Source: Nocardiopsis algeriensis (GTDB lineage: Bacteria > Actinomycetota > Actinomycetes > Streptosporangiales > Streptosporangiaceae). From it: DNA of 64,000 bases. Both the position numbers and the translations under genes were made by a program. The notes below the pieces were generated by a model. It searched no databases. It saw nothing but the letters and a program-made list of their open reading frames with translations, and was not told where the DNA came from. The DNA lies in NCBI RefSeq assembly GCF_014203695.1, contig NZ_JACHJO010000001.1, positions 254,369-318,368 on the forward strand, read 5' to 3'. The stretch's first letter is position 1. Every line of letters starts with the position of its first letter. Positions 27,541 through 35,162 of the stretch are shown here, one piece after another.

Positions 27541-27786
27541 TCAGTTCCACTGCCGCCGCATGGTCCAGCAGTCGGAGGCCGCGTCGCGCCTGATGTCGAT
27601 GATGCTGGGCTCGCCCGCCTCGGACTCGGCCGAGACGCGGATCAGGCGGGTGTCGGGCGCTTCCGGGTGGGGGGACCAGTCGCCCATGATCCGGAGGACC
27701 CGGAAGGTGCGGCCGCGCCAGGTGAACTGCGCGGGGTTCCCACCGGCGGTGGAGCGGACGTCGATCTGTTCGTTCAGAAGACTCAC
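27541..27786 (-). CDS. DUF6504-like small protein
   Basis: 81 residues. The sequence AQFTWRGRTFRVLRIMGDWS with a C-terminal CWTMRRQWN resembles the short actinobacterial DUF6504 proteins (often found near polymerase IV/ImuB genes), which share the FTWRGR.Y.V pattern. No function is known. The GTG at 27786 lies six bases after TAGGCT on the minus strand, indicating a leaderless transcript. The family assignment is from memory of the pattern. Confidence 0.65.
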   Translation of the reverse strand: MSLLNEQIDVRSTAGGNPAQFTWRGRTFRVLRIMGDWSPHPEAPDTRLIRVSAESEAGEPSIIDIRRDAASDCWTMRRQWN

Positions 27787-27915
27787 TGGGGCAGCCTATC
27801 GAACTCGTGTTCGAGTTTGTCGGTGACAGGGGAAACCGGAGAACCGGCCGCCGAACACCCTAGAATCCCGGCGCCCCCGTGTCCGGGACACCGCCCCGGC
27901 GTGTCGCGAAGCCCC

Positions 27916-28386
27916 TCAGAGGACGAGGTAGGGGTCGGGTCGATCGGAGCGGGCGTCGTCGATGCGCCGGGTGATGCGCGGGTGCATCCGCGGGAGCTCG
28001 TCCGGGGCGAACCAGCGCACCTCCAGCGTCTCGTCGCCCTCGGCACTGGGTGCGCCGCCCACCGGGCGGCAGCGGAAGGCCAGGTCGAGGAACTGCACCC
28101 GGTCGCCGTTGGGATAGGTGTGCGGCTCCTGCGCCACCACGCTGGCCAGGCGCTCCACGGCGACCTCGACACCGGTCTCCTCGCGGACCTCGCGCACCAC
28201 CGCGCCGGCCGGCTGCTCGCCCGGCTCCAGAATTCCTCCGGGGGTGCACCAGCGGCCGTCGTCGGCACGCCGGTGCAGGAGCACCCGGCCCTCCTCGTCG
28301 AGCACGATCCCCGTCACCCCGACGAGGGGGACGAGGTCGTGTCCCACATGGCGGCGCAACTCCACAAGAAACTCAGGTACGGGCAT
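27916..28386 (-). CDS. NUDIX hydrolase
   Basis: 156 residues. The NUDIX box is complete: GGILEPGEQPAGAVVREVRE followed by ETGVEV (G-x5-E-x7-REVREETG). The N-terminus VPLVGVTGIVLDEEGRVLL is typical of MutT/ADP-ribose-type members. It hydrolyses a nucleoside diphosphate linked to some moiety; the substrate cannot be predicted. TAGGGT six bases before the ATG suggests a leaderless start. A 10-bp GC hairpin at 28454-28489 separates it from the GH3 gene. Confidence 0.9.
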   Translation of the reverse strand: MPVPEFLVELRRHVGHDLVPLVGVTGIVLDEEGRVLLHRRADDGRWCTPGGILEPGEQPAGAVVREVREETGVEVAVERLASVVAQEPHTYPNGDRVQFLDLAFRCRPVGGAPSAEGDETLEVRWFAPDELPRMHPRITRRIDDARSDRPDPYLVL

Positions 28387-28494
28387 GCCCCGACCCTAAG
28401 GCGTGTTCCGCGGACACCCGCCCCCGTGCCCGACCGCCCCGGCGGGTCCCCGTGCCCGGGCGGTCGGCGGGCGGGCCGGCCGCCCGGGCGCGCC

Positions 28495-31299
28495 TCACCT
28501 GTCGAAGGCGATCTCGGCCACGGCCGTGCCCGGGGTGTCGAGGACGACGTAGAGGTCGCGGACCCCCTGTGCCCCGACCACCGGCGCGGCGACCTCGGCG
28601 AAGTCGTACGGGCCGCCGGGCGCGACCTTCAGCGCGGCCAGGGTCGGCCCCGCGTGGGGGTCGTCCAGGACCAGGCGGACCTCGGCGGGCCGCTCGGAGC
28701 CCGCCCTCACCCGGCACGAGGAGACACCCTCACCGAAGTCGACCCCGCGCATCAGCAGCCAGGAACCGGGGTGGCGGGAGCGCACGGCGTCGCCCCGGTC
28801 CGGGGCGGCGGGGCACAGCACGGTTCCCCGGGCCTCGTCGTACCCGTCGGCGGCCCAGGCGCGGGCGGCGTCCCGGGGCGGGATCACCTCGCCCGGCACG
28901 TCCAAGGGGAGGACGGAGCGGATGTCGGCGGCCGACCGGCCCACCAGCACCTCCCGCGGGGCCTGCTCCACCGTGAAGCGGTCGCGCGTGGTGTCCCACA
29001 GCGCGAGTCGCGCCGTGTCGAAGGACACCTCTGCCACCGCGCTCTCGCCCGGCTCCACCCGGACCCGGGCGAAGCCGCGCAGAGCCCGCAGCGGCACGCG
29101 CACCCGCGAGGTGAGCTGGCGGGTGTACACCTGCACGACCTCCTCGGCCGGGCGCGTCCCCGTGTTGGCCACCCGCACCCTCACCGAGACCCGGTCGCCG
29201 TCGACGGCGACCTCCGGGTCCAGGTACTCCACCCGCGTGTAGCCGAGCCCGTGCCCGAACGGGTACAGCGGCTCTCCGTCGAAGTAGAGGTAGGTGCCGC
29301 CCGACGAGATGATGTCGTAGTCCAGCAGGTCGGGCAGGTCGTCGGCGGACCGGTACCAGGTCTGGGGGAGCCGCCCGGAGGGCTCGGTGTCGCCGAACAG
29401 CACGTCGGCGAGCGCGCGCCCGTACTCCTGGCCGCCGTGCGCCGACCACAGGACCGCCGGGACGTGCTCGTCCGCCCACGTGACGGCGAACGGGTATCCG
29501 CTGCTGAGCACGAGCACTGTGGCGGGGTTGGCCGCGCGGACCGCGCGCAGCACCCGCTCCTGGGCGGCGGGCAGGGCCAGGTCGGTGCGGTCCTCGGTCT
29601 CGCGTCCGTTGACCATCGGGTGGTCCCCCGCCACGACCACGGCGACGTCGGCCGTGGCCGCGACCCGCGCCGCCTCCTCGGCCCCCGAGCCCAGGCCCCG
29701 GATCCACACGGGCAGGGCGCGCGCCCCGTCCTCGGAGAGTTCGAGGGTGGCGCCGTCGGAGCCGACGCACACGTGGCGCCCGGTGTGGATCTGCACCAGC
29801 GTGTACAGGTGGCCGGCGATGACCTCCTCCAGTCGGAAGGTCTGGCGCACCTCCCACGTCCCGGGCCCCGGGGCTGTGCAGGCGAGCACCCCGTCCGGCC
29901 CTTCGTCCAGGTACTTCCCCGTCTGCTCCGAACGCAGGGCGAAGGCCCCTCCGCCCCAGTCCAGGAGCGCGAACCCGCTGCCGGGCGGGAGCACCGGCGC
30001 CGCCTCCCGGCCGACGGACTCCAACCGCAGCGGCTCCCCCTCCCCGGGCTCGGCGACCACCCCCGCCCCGAACGTGAACAGCCGCACCCGGTCGGCGCCC
30101 TCGCAGAACACGGTCTCGACGCGCTCGGCGAGTCCGGCGCGGGCGGTGACCGCGTAGGGCAGGGTTCCGCTGTACCAGTCCTCCAGCACCGTGTCGCCGA
30201 GCTGGCCGACGACCGCCACGCGCCGCACGTCGCGCAGCGGCAGCACACCGCCCTCGTTGCGCAGCAGGACGATCGAGCGGGCGGCCGCCTCGCGGGCCAG
30301 GGCTCGGAAGGCAGGGGTGTCGGCGGCCCCCTCGTCGGCGGGGCCGGGGTCGAACTCGCCCAGCCGCAGCCGCACCGACAGGGCGCGGCGCGCGGCGCGG
30401 TCGATGTCGTCCTCGGTGAGCAGGCCGCGCTTGAGCGCCTCGCGGATGTGGCCGAGGGTCTCCTCGGGCCGGTCGTCGTCCTGGGTGAAGCTGTCCAGGC
30501 CCGCGCGGATCGCGGCGGCGTAGGCGGTGGGCGCGTCGGGGTGGAAGCCCTGGAGCCCGTGGAGGTTGCCGGGGGCGAAGGCGTCGCTCACCACGAGCAG
30601 CTCGTCGGGGGCCTCCTCGCGCAGCACGTCGCCCAGGAGCGGGCTCAGGTGCGCGGGCCTGCCGTTGACGAGGTTGTAGGAGGGCATGACGGCCACCGCG
30701 GAGCCCTCGCGCAGCGCGGGGAGGTAGGCGGGCAGTTCGTACTCGCGCAGTACGCGGGGCGGCAGGTCGCTGGAGGTGGTGCAGCGGTCGGTCTCGTTGT
30801 TGTAGCCGAGGAAGTGCTTGAGGGTCGGTGCGGTGCGCAGGCGCTGCCCGTCCCCGGCCAGCCCGCGCGCGTAGGCGGCGGCGAGCAGCCCGGTGAGCCA
30901 GGGGTCCTCGGAGTAGCCCTCCTCGTTGCGGCCCCAGCGGGGGTCGCGCAGCGGGTTGGCCACGGGTGCCCACACGTTGCGGCCGGCGCCCCGGTCCCTC
31001 GCCGCGAGGACCTCGTCGGCGGTGGCCCCGCCGACCCGGCGGAGCAGGTCGGGGTCCCAGGCGGCGGCGAGCCCGACCGCCTGGGGGAAGACAGTGGCGG
31101 GGCCGAGCCAGGCCAGGCCGTGCAGGGCCTCGGTCCCCGTCCGGAAGGGGGCCAGTCCCAGGCGCTCGACGGGTGCCTGGTGCTGGTGGAGCAGGCCGAT
31201 CTTCTCCTCGGTGGTGAGCAGGCCCAGCAGGGCGTCCAGCCTCTCCTCGTCCGGGAGGCCGGGGTCTCGGTGGGGCAGAGCGGTCGGAGCAGGGGTCAT
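28495..31299 (-). CDS. GH3 beta-glucosidase/xylosidase with inserted beta-trefoil-like segment and CBM6
   Basis: 934 residues, no signal peptide, so cytoplasmic. The GH3 TIM-barrel has TLKHFLGYNNE (Lys161-His162) and nucleophile Asp239 in VVSDAFAP. The alpha/beta sandwich contains PATVLVLSSGYPFAVTW. Between them, at about residues 430-560, lies an insert with fascin/beta-trefoil-like repeats (FALRSEQTGKYL, TLVQIHTGRHVCVGSDG) where many relatives carry PA14. FN3-like and C-terminal CBM6-like domains follow (RGVDFGEG...LYVVLDTPGTAVAEI). Probable role: release of glucose from xyloglucan or cello-oligosaccharides after import. The LacI operator copy at 31341 is 42 bp upstream; the importer is divergent. 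Confidence 0.9.
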   Translation of the reverse strand: MTPAPTALPHRDPGLPDEERLDALLGLLTTEEKIGLLHQHQAPVERLGLAPFRTGTEALHGLAWLGPATVFPQAVGLAAAWDPDLLRRVGGATADEVLAARDRGAGRNVWAPVANPLRDPRWGRNEEGYSEDPWLTGLLAAAYARGLAGDGQRLRTAPTLKHFLGYNNETDRCTTSSDLPPRVLREYELPAYLPALREGSAVAVMPSYNLVNGRPAHLSPLLGDVLREEAPDELLVVSDAFAPGNLHGLQGFHPDAPTAYAAAIRAGLDSFTQDDDRPEETLGHIREALKRGLLTEDDIDRAARRALSVRLRLGEFDPGPADEGAADTPAFRALAREAAARSIVLLRNEGGVLPLRDVRRVAVVGQLGDTVLEDWYSGTLPYAVTARAGLAERVETVFCEGADRVRLFTFGAGVVAEPGEGEPLRLESVGREAAPVLPPGSGFALLDWGGGAFALRSEQTGKYLDEGPDGVLACTAPGPGTWEVRQTFRLEEVIAGHLYTLVQIHTGRHVCVGSDGATLELSEDGARALPVWIRGLGSGAEEAARVAATADVAVVVAGDHPMVNGRETEDRTDLALPAAQERVLRAVRAANPATVLVLSSGYPFAVTWADEHVPAVLWSAHGGQEYGRALADVLFGDTEPSGRLPQTWYRSADDLPDLLDYDIISSGGTYLYFDGEPLYPFGHGLGYTRVEYLDPEVAVDGDRVSVRVRVANTGTRPAEEVVQVYTRQLTSRVRVPLRALRGFARVRVEPGESAVAEVSFDTARLALWDTTRDRFTVEQAPREVLVGRSAADIRSVLPLDVPGEVIPPRDAARAWAADGYDEARGTVLCPAAPDRGDAVRSRHPGSWLLMRGVDFGEGVSSCRVRAGSERPAEVRLVLDDPHAGPTLAALKVAPGGPYDFAEVAAPVVGAQGVRDLYVVLDTPGTAVAEIAFDR

Positions 31300-31340
31300 G
31301 GGGGGTTTCCGCCTCTCGTCGGTGGGCAATGCCGACCCAA

Positions 31341-31356
31341 ATCGAACCGCTTCGAC
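31341..31356. promoter_or_regulatory. LacI-type operator copy A (GH3 / ABC importer)
   Basis: ATCGAACCGCTTCGAC matches GTCGAAGCGCTTCGAC, the palindrome found at three other places in the locus, in 14 of 16 positions. It lies in the divergent promoter region of the GH3 gene and the ABC importer, so one bound repressor could control both. Confidence 0.7.
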
Positions 31357-31495
31357 TTCGACGCCGACAGACCCTTGTGTCACAGTTCACACTGAAGTAA
31401 TTTGTTTTCCCCAACGGCCAAATAATTCATAGCAAAATGGCCGCTCGTTTCCTACCCCCAGGGGCTTCGGCCCGACCGTACGAAGGAACGACGTC

Positions 31496-33166
31496 ATGCC
31501 TCCCACCCCCCGGGCATCCCGTTTCGCCCTCCCCTCCCCCACCCGCCGCCGCTTCCTCGGCATGGCGGGCGCCGCCGCGGTGCTCTCCTCCGGGGTGCTC
31601 CCCGCCTGCTCCTCCGGTTCCGGGGGCAGCGGCGGGGGCTCCGCCTCCGAGGCCACCTCGCTGGACGGCCTCATCCCCACGTACATCCCGTTCGAGGGGG
31701 TCTCCCCCGACATCCCCGGCGTCGGCGGCGCACCGGACGGGTTCACCGCCTACCCGACCGAGTTCGTCCCGGCGGTCCCGGAACCGCGCGGAAGGGGCGG
31801 CCACTACACGGCGATGACGCCCCTGTGGGGCCCCGTCCCCCCGGGCCTCGGCAACAACTCGTTCCTCGACCACGTCAACGAGCGGATGGGGACCACGGTC
31901 GAGTTCAACTTCCAGGACGGCAACACGGTCATCGACAAGATGAACGCCGTCATCGCCGGGCGCGACGTCGCCGACATCACGATGATCCCCGACTGGGTCG
32001 TCAACCTGATCCCCCAGTTCAACCGGGCCGTGGGCGAGCTCTTCGAGGATCTGACGCCCCACCTGGCCGGGGACGCGGCCGCCGCCTACCCGCTGCTGGC
32101 CAACCTGGACAGCGACGCCTGGCGGTGGAACGTCTTCAACGGCAAGCTCCAGGGCGTGCCCTGGCCGGCGGAGCCGTTCGGCAACTGGGTCCTGTACCGG
32201 CGCGACCTGCTGGAGGAGTACGGGCTGGAGGCGCCGGCGAGCCCGGACGACCTGTTCGCGATCGGCGAGGAGGTCAACGACCCCGACAACAACCGCTGGG
32301 CCTTCGGCGACTTCAACCTGACCATGCGCCAGATCTTCGGCGCGCCCAAGCAATGGCGCTACGAGAACGGCGAGCTCGTCCACATGTTCGAGACCGAGGA
32401 GTGGCGGGCGAGCATCGAGTACATGCGCAAGGTGTTCGACGCCGGGCTCGTCCACCCCGACATCGTGGCCAAGGGCGACAACGCCAAGGAACTGCTCAAC
32501 TCTGGACAGATCCTCTTCAACCAGGACGGCATCGGCGCCTGGCACGAGGCCTACGGGCAGATGCTCGGCGACTCCCCCGACTTCCGGCTGGACCTGATGC
32601 CCGTCTTCGGCGCCCAGGGCGGCGACCCGGTGCTGCACGGCAACGACCCCTCCGCCCAATCCGTTTTCGTCCGCAAGGGCATGGACCCCGAGCAGGTCGA
32701 GGAGGTGCTGAACGTCATCAACTTCTGCGCCGCCCCCTACGGCACCCGCGAGTACATGGACTACCGCTACGGGGCCGAGGGCGTGCACCACGAGCTCGAC
32801 GACCAAGGCGCGCCCCAGCTCACCGACCTCGGGCACAAGGAGGTCAACGACGGCTACTACTTCATCAGCGGCCGGCCGCAGGCGGTCACCGAGAGCCAGT
32901 ACCCGGACTTCGTCCAGTGGAAGACCGACTGGTACAACCACGCCGTCCAGTACGCCGAGGAGGACCCCTTCGCGGGCATCCGCATCCAGCGGCCCGAGCG
33001 GTTCTCCGCCGCCGAGACGCCCATGGCCGACAAGGTGGAGGACATCATCCGCGGCCGCGAGGGCCTGGACCAGCTCGACCAGGCCGTCGCCGACTGGAGG
33101 CGCGACGGCGGCGACGAGGGCCGCGAGTTCTACCTGGAGGTCCTCGGTGAACACGGCCGTGACTGA
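31496..33166 (+). CDS. Sugar ABC transporter substrate-binding lipoprotein (LplA/YtcQ type)
   Basis: 556 residues, the long form typical of LplA-type binding proteins. The N-terminus has a twin-arginine motif (TRRRFLGMAGAAAV) and a lipobox (VLPACSSG), so it is probably Tat-exported and lipid-anchored. The mature part shows the cluster B fold (VEFNFQDGNTVIDKMNAVIA, NLDSDAWRWNVFNGKLQGVP). By context it binds xyloglucan-derived oligosaccharides for the two permeases encoded next; the permease gene overlaps it by 20 nt. No ATPase gene is nearby, so a shared MsiK-type ATPase is likely. Confidence 0.92.
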   Translation: MPPTPRASRFALPSPTRRRFLGMAGAAAVLSSGVLPACSSGSGGSGGGSASEATSLDGLIPTYIPFEGVSPDIPGVGGAPDGFTAYPTEFVPAVPEPRGRGGHYTAMTPLWGPVPPGLGNNSFLDHVNERMGTTVEFNFQDGNTVIDKMNAVIAGRDVADITMIPDWVVNLIPQFNRAVGELFEDLTPHLAGDAAAAYPLLANLDSDAWRWNVFNGKLQGVPWPAEPFGNWVLYRRDLLEEYGLEAPASPDDLFAIGEEVNDPDNNRWAFGDFNLTMRQIFGAPKQWRYENGELVHMFETEEWRASIEYMRKVFDAGLVHPDIVAKGDNAKELLNSGQILFNQDGIGAWHEAYGQMLGDSPDFRLDLMPVFGAQGGDPVLHGNDPSAQSVFVRKGMDPEQVEEVLNVINFCAAPYGTREYMDYRYGAEGVHHELDDQGAPQLTDLGHKEVNDGYYFISGRPQAVTESQYPDFVQWKTDWYNHAVQYAEEDPFAGIRIQRPERFSAAETPMADKVEDIIRGREGLDQLDQAVADWRRDGGDEGREFYLEVLGEHGRD

Positions 33167-34151
33167 GCGGTCGCGCGGCGCCGCCCGGCCGTCCGGGGGG
33201 AGTCCCCCGGAGCGAGGGCGGCGCCCGCCCCGGCGGCGCGGCCCCTCCCTGGGGGCGCGGCTGCGCCGCGACTGGCAGCTGCTGCTGATGGCGCTGCCGG
33301 CGATCGGCCTGCTGGCGGTGTTCCACTACGTCCCGACGCTCGGCAACGTCATCGCCTTCCAGGAGTACAACCCGTGGGACGGGATCCTCGGCAGCCCGTG
33401 GGTGGGCCTCACCCAGTTCGAGCGGCTGCTCACCGACCCCCGGTTCTGGAACGCCGTCGGCAACACCCTGGTGATCGCGTCGGTCCAGCTGGTGTTCTTC
33501 TTCCCCGTCCCGATCGCCCTGGCGATCCTGCTCGACAGCGTGCTCAGCAGGCGGATGCGGCTGGTCCTCCAGAGCATTGTCTACATGCCGCACTTCTTCT
33601 CCTGGGTGCTGGTGGTGACGCTGTTCCAGCAGATCCTCGGCGGCGCCGGGCTCGTCTCCCAGATGCTGCGCCAGAACGGGTACGCACCGCTGGAGATCAT
33701 GACCGACCCCGACGCGTTCCTGCTCGTGGTCACCTCCCAGATGATCTGGAAGGACGCCGGCTGGGGGACGATCATCTTCCTGGCCGCGCTGGCCGCCATC
33801 GACCAGAACCTCTACGAGTCCGCGGCCGTGGACGGCGCCGGGCGCTGGCGGCGGCTGTGGCACATTACCCTGCCGGGCCTGCGGCCGGTGATCGTCCTGC
33901 TGCTGATCCTCAAGCTCGGCGACATCCTCAACGTCGGCTTCGAGCAGTTCTTCCTGCAACGCGACGCCTTCGGATCAGGGGTGTCGGAGGTGCTGGACAC
34001 GTTCATCTACCACCAGAGCCTGGTCACGGGGAACTTCGGCGCGGGCGCGGTGGCCGGCCTCCTCAAGGGGGTCGTCGGCCTCGTCCTGATCCTGGCCGCC
34101 AACAAGCTGGCCCACATGATGGGCGAGAACGGAATCTACAGGCGAGCATGA
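33147..34151 (+). CDS. Sugar ABC transporter permease (LplB type)
   Basis: 334 residues with six membrane segments after an Arg/Pro-rich cytoplasmic N-terminus. Landmarks are ALPAIGLLAVFHYVPTLGNV and the EAA loop YESAAVDGAGRWRRLWHITL, which docks the ATPase. The GTG at 33147 lies inside the binding-protein gene (20-nt overlap), and the downstream permease overlaps its stop by 4 nt, so the three genes are translationally coupled. Confidence 0.93.
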   Translation: MNTAVTERSRGAARPSGGSPPERGRRPPRRRGPSLGARLRRDWQLLLMALPAIGLLAVFHYVPTLGNVIAFQEYNPWDGILGSPWVGLTQFERLLTDPRFWNAVGNTLVIASVQLVFFFPVPIALAILLDSVLSRRMRLVLQSIVYMPHFFSWVLVVTLFQQILGGAGLVSQMLRQNGYAPLEIMTDPDAFLLVVTSQMIWKDAGWGTIIFLAALAAIDQNLYESAAVDGAGRWRRLWHITLPGLRPVIVLLLILKLGDILNVGFEQFFLQRDAFGSGVSEVLDTFIYHQSLVTGNFGAGAVAGLLKGVVGLVLILAANKLAHMMGENGIYRRA

Positions 34152-35062
34152 GCACACTGTTCGACAACCGGCGCCCCGTGTGGGCGGAGCGCCCGAGCCT
34201 GCCCGCGAGAGCCGCGAAGAACACGGTCCTGGCGGCCATCGCGGCCGCCGTCGTCTTCCCGATCTACGTGGTCGTGCTGACCAGCCTGTCCCCCGCCTCG
34301 GCGGTCAACGGCGCCGGCGGCCTGGTCGTGGTCCCCCAGGGGATCTCCTTCCAGGCCTACGCCGACCTGTTCGGCGGCGGCGTGGTGACCCGCGCCGTCC
34401 TGGTGAGCCTGGGCGTCACCGCGGTCGGCACCCTGGTCAGCCTGACCGCCACGGTCCTGGCAGCCTACGGGCTCTCACGGCCGGGATCCCTCTGGCACCG
34501 CCCGCTGCTGTTCACGATCCTCCTGACGTTCCTGTTCGCACCGGGGATGATCCCGCTGTACCTGCTGGTCAGCGAGGTCGGGCTGATCGACAGCTACTGG
34601 TCGCTGATCCTGCCCACGGCGGTGAACGCGTTCAACCTGGTGGTGATGCGGGCGTTCTTCATGAACCTGCCTGGCGAGATCGCCGACAGCGCCCGCGTGG
34701 ACGGGGCGAGCGAGTGGACGATCCTCACCCGGTTGGTCCTGCCGATGTCCAAGGGCGTCACGGCGGTGGTCGGCCTGTTCTACGCGGTGGGCTACTGGAA
34801 CGCCTTCTTCAACGCCATCCTCTACATCAACGACAACGCCAAGTGGCCCCTCCAGCTCGTGCTGCGCCAGTACGTGCAGCAGGGCCAGCAGCTCAGTTCC
34901 AGCTCGGTGGTCGGCGACGCCGTGCAGGGCACCGCGTCGGCGCCCAACCTGGCCATCCAGATGGCCATCGTGGTGGTGGCGCTGGTACCGGTCACGGTCG
35001 TCTACCCGCTGGTGCAGAAGCACTTCACCAAGGGCGTCATCATCGGCGCGGTGAAGGGCTGA
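34148..35062 (+). CDS. Sugar ABC transporter permease (LplC/YtcP type)
   Basis: 304 residues with six membrane segments. The sequence ADSARVDGASEWTILTRLVL is the EAA loop, and the C-terminus VQKHFTKGVIIGAVKG is characteristic of the LplC/YtcP group. It starts at the ATGA overlap with the previous permease and is the last gene of the importer operon; an 18-bp hairpin terminator follows. It pairs with LplB-type permease for carbohydrate import. Confidence 0.93.
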   Translation: MSTLFDNRRPVWAERPSLPARAAKNTVLAAIAAAVVFPIYVVVLTSLSPASAVNGAGGLVVVPQGISFQAYADLFGGGVVTRAVLVSLGVTAVGTLVSLTATVLAAYGLSRPGSLWHRPLLFTILLTFLFAPGMIPLYLLVSEVGLIDSYWSLILPTAVNAFNLVVMRAFFMNLPGEIADSARVDGASEWTILTRLVLPMSKGVTAVVGLFYAVGYWNAFFNAILYINDNAKWPLQLVLRQYVQQGQQLSSSSVVGDAVQGTASAPNLAIQMAIVVVALVPVTVVYPLVQKHFTKGVIIGAVKG

Positions 35063-35087
35063 CCGGCCCGGCGGGGGCTTCCGCCCC

Positions 35088-35149
35088 GGCGGGCCCGTAC
35101 CCGCGGCGTCCCCGGTACCGGGACCGGGTCGACCGCGGGTACGGGCCCG
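35088..35149. terminator. Bidirectional terminator between importer and GH74
   Basis: An 18-bp perfect outer stem (GCGGGCCCGTACCCGCGG and complement) encloses a smaller CCCGGTACCGGG palindrome. It lies between the convergent permease gene and the GH74 gene. Confidence 0.88.
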
Positions 35150-35162
35150 CGCTGCGGACGGG

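Noticed and set aside
27508-31395. A 1295-codon open frame on the plus strand
   Set aside because: Antisense shadow of the NUDIX and GH3 genes, Val/Gly/Arg-rich, no recognisable domain or start signal.
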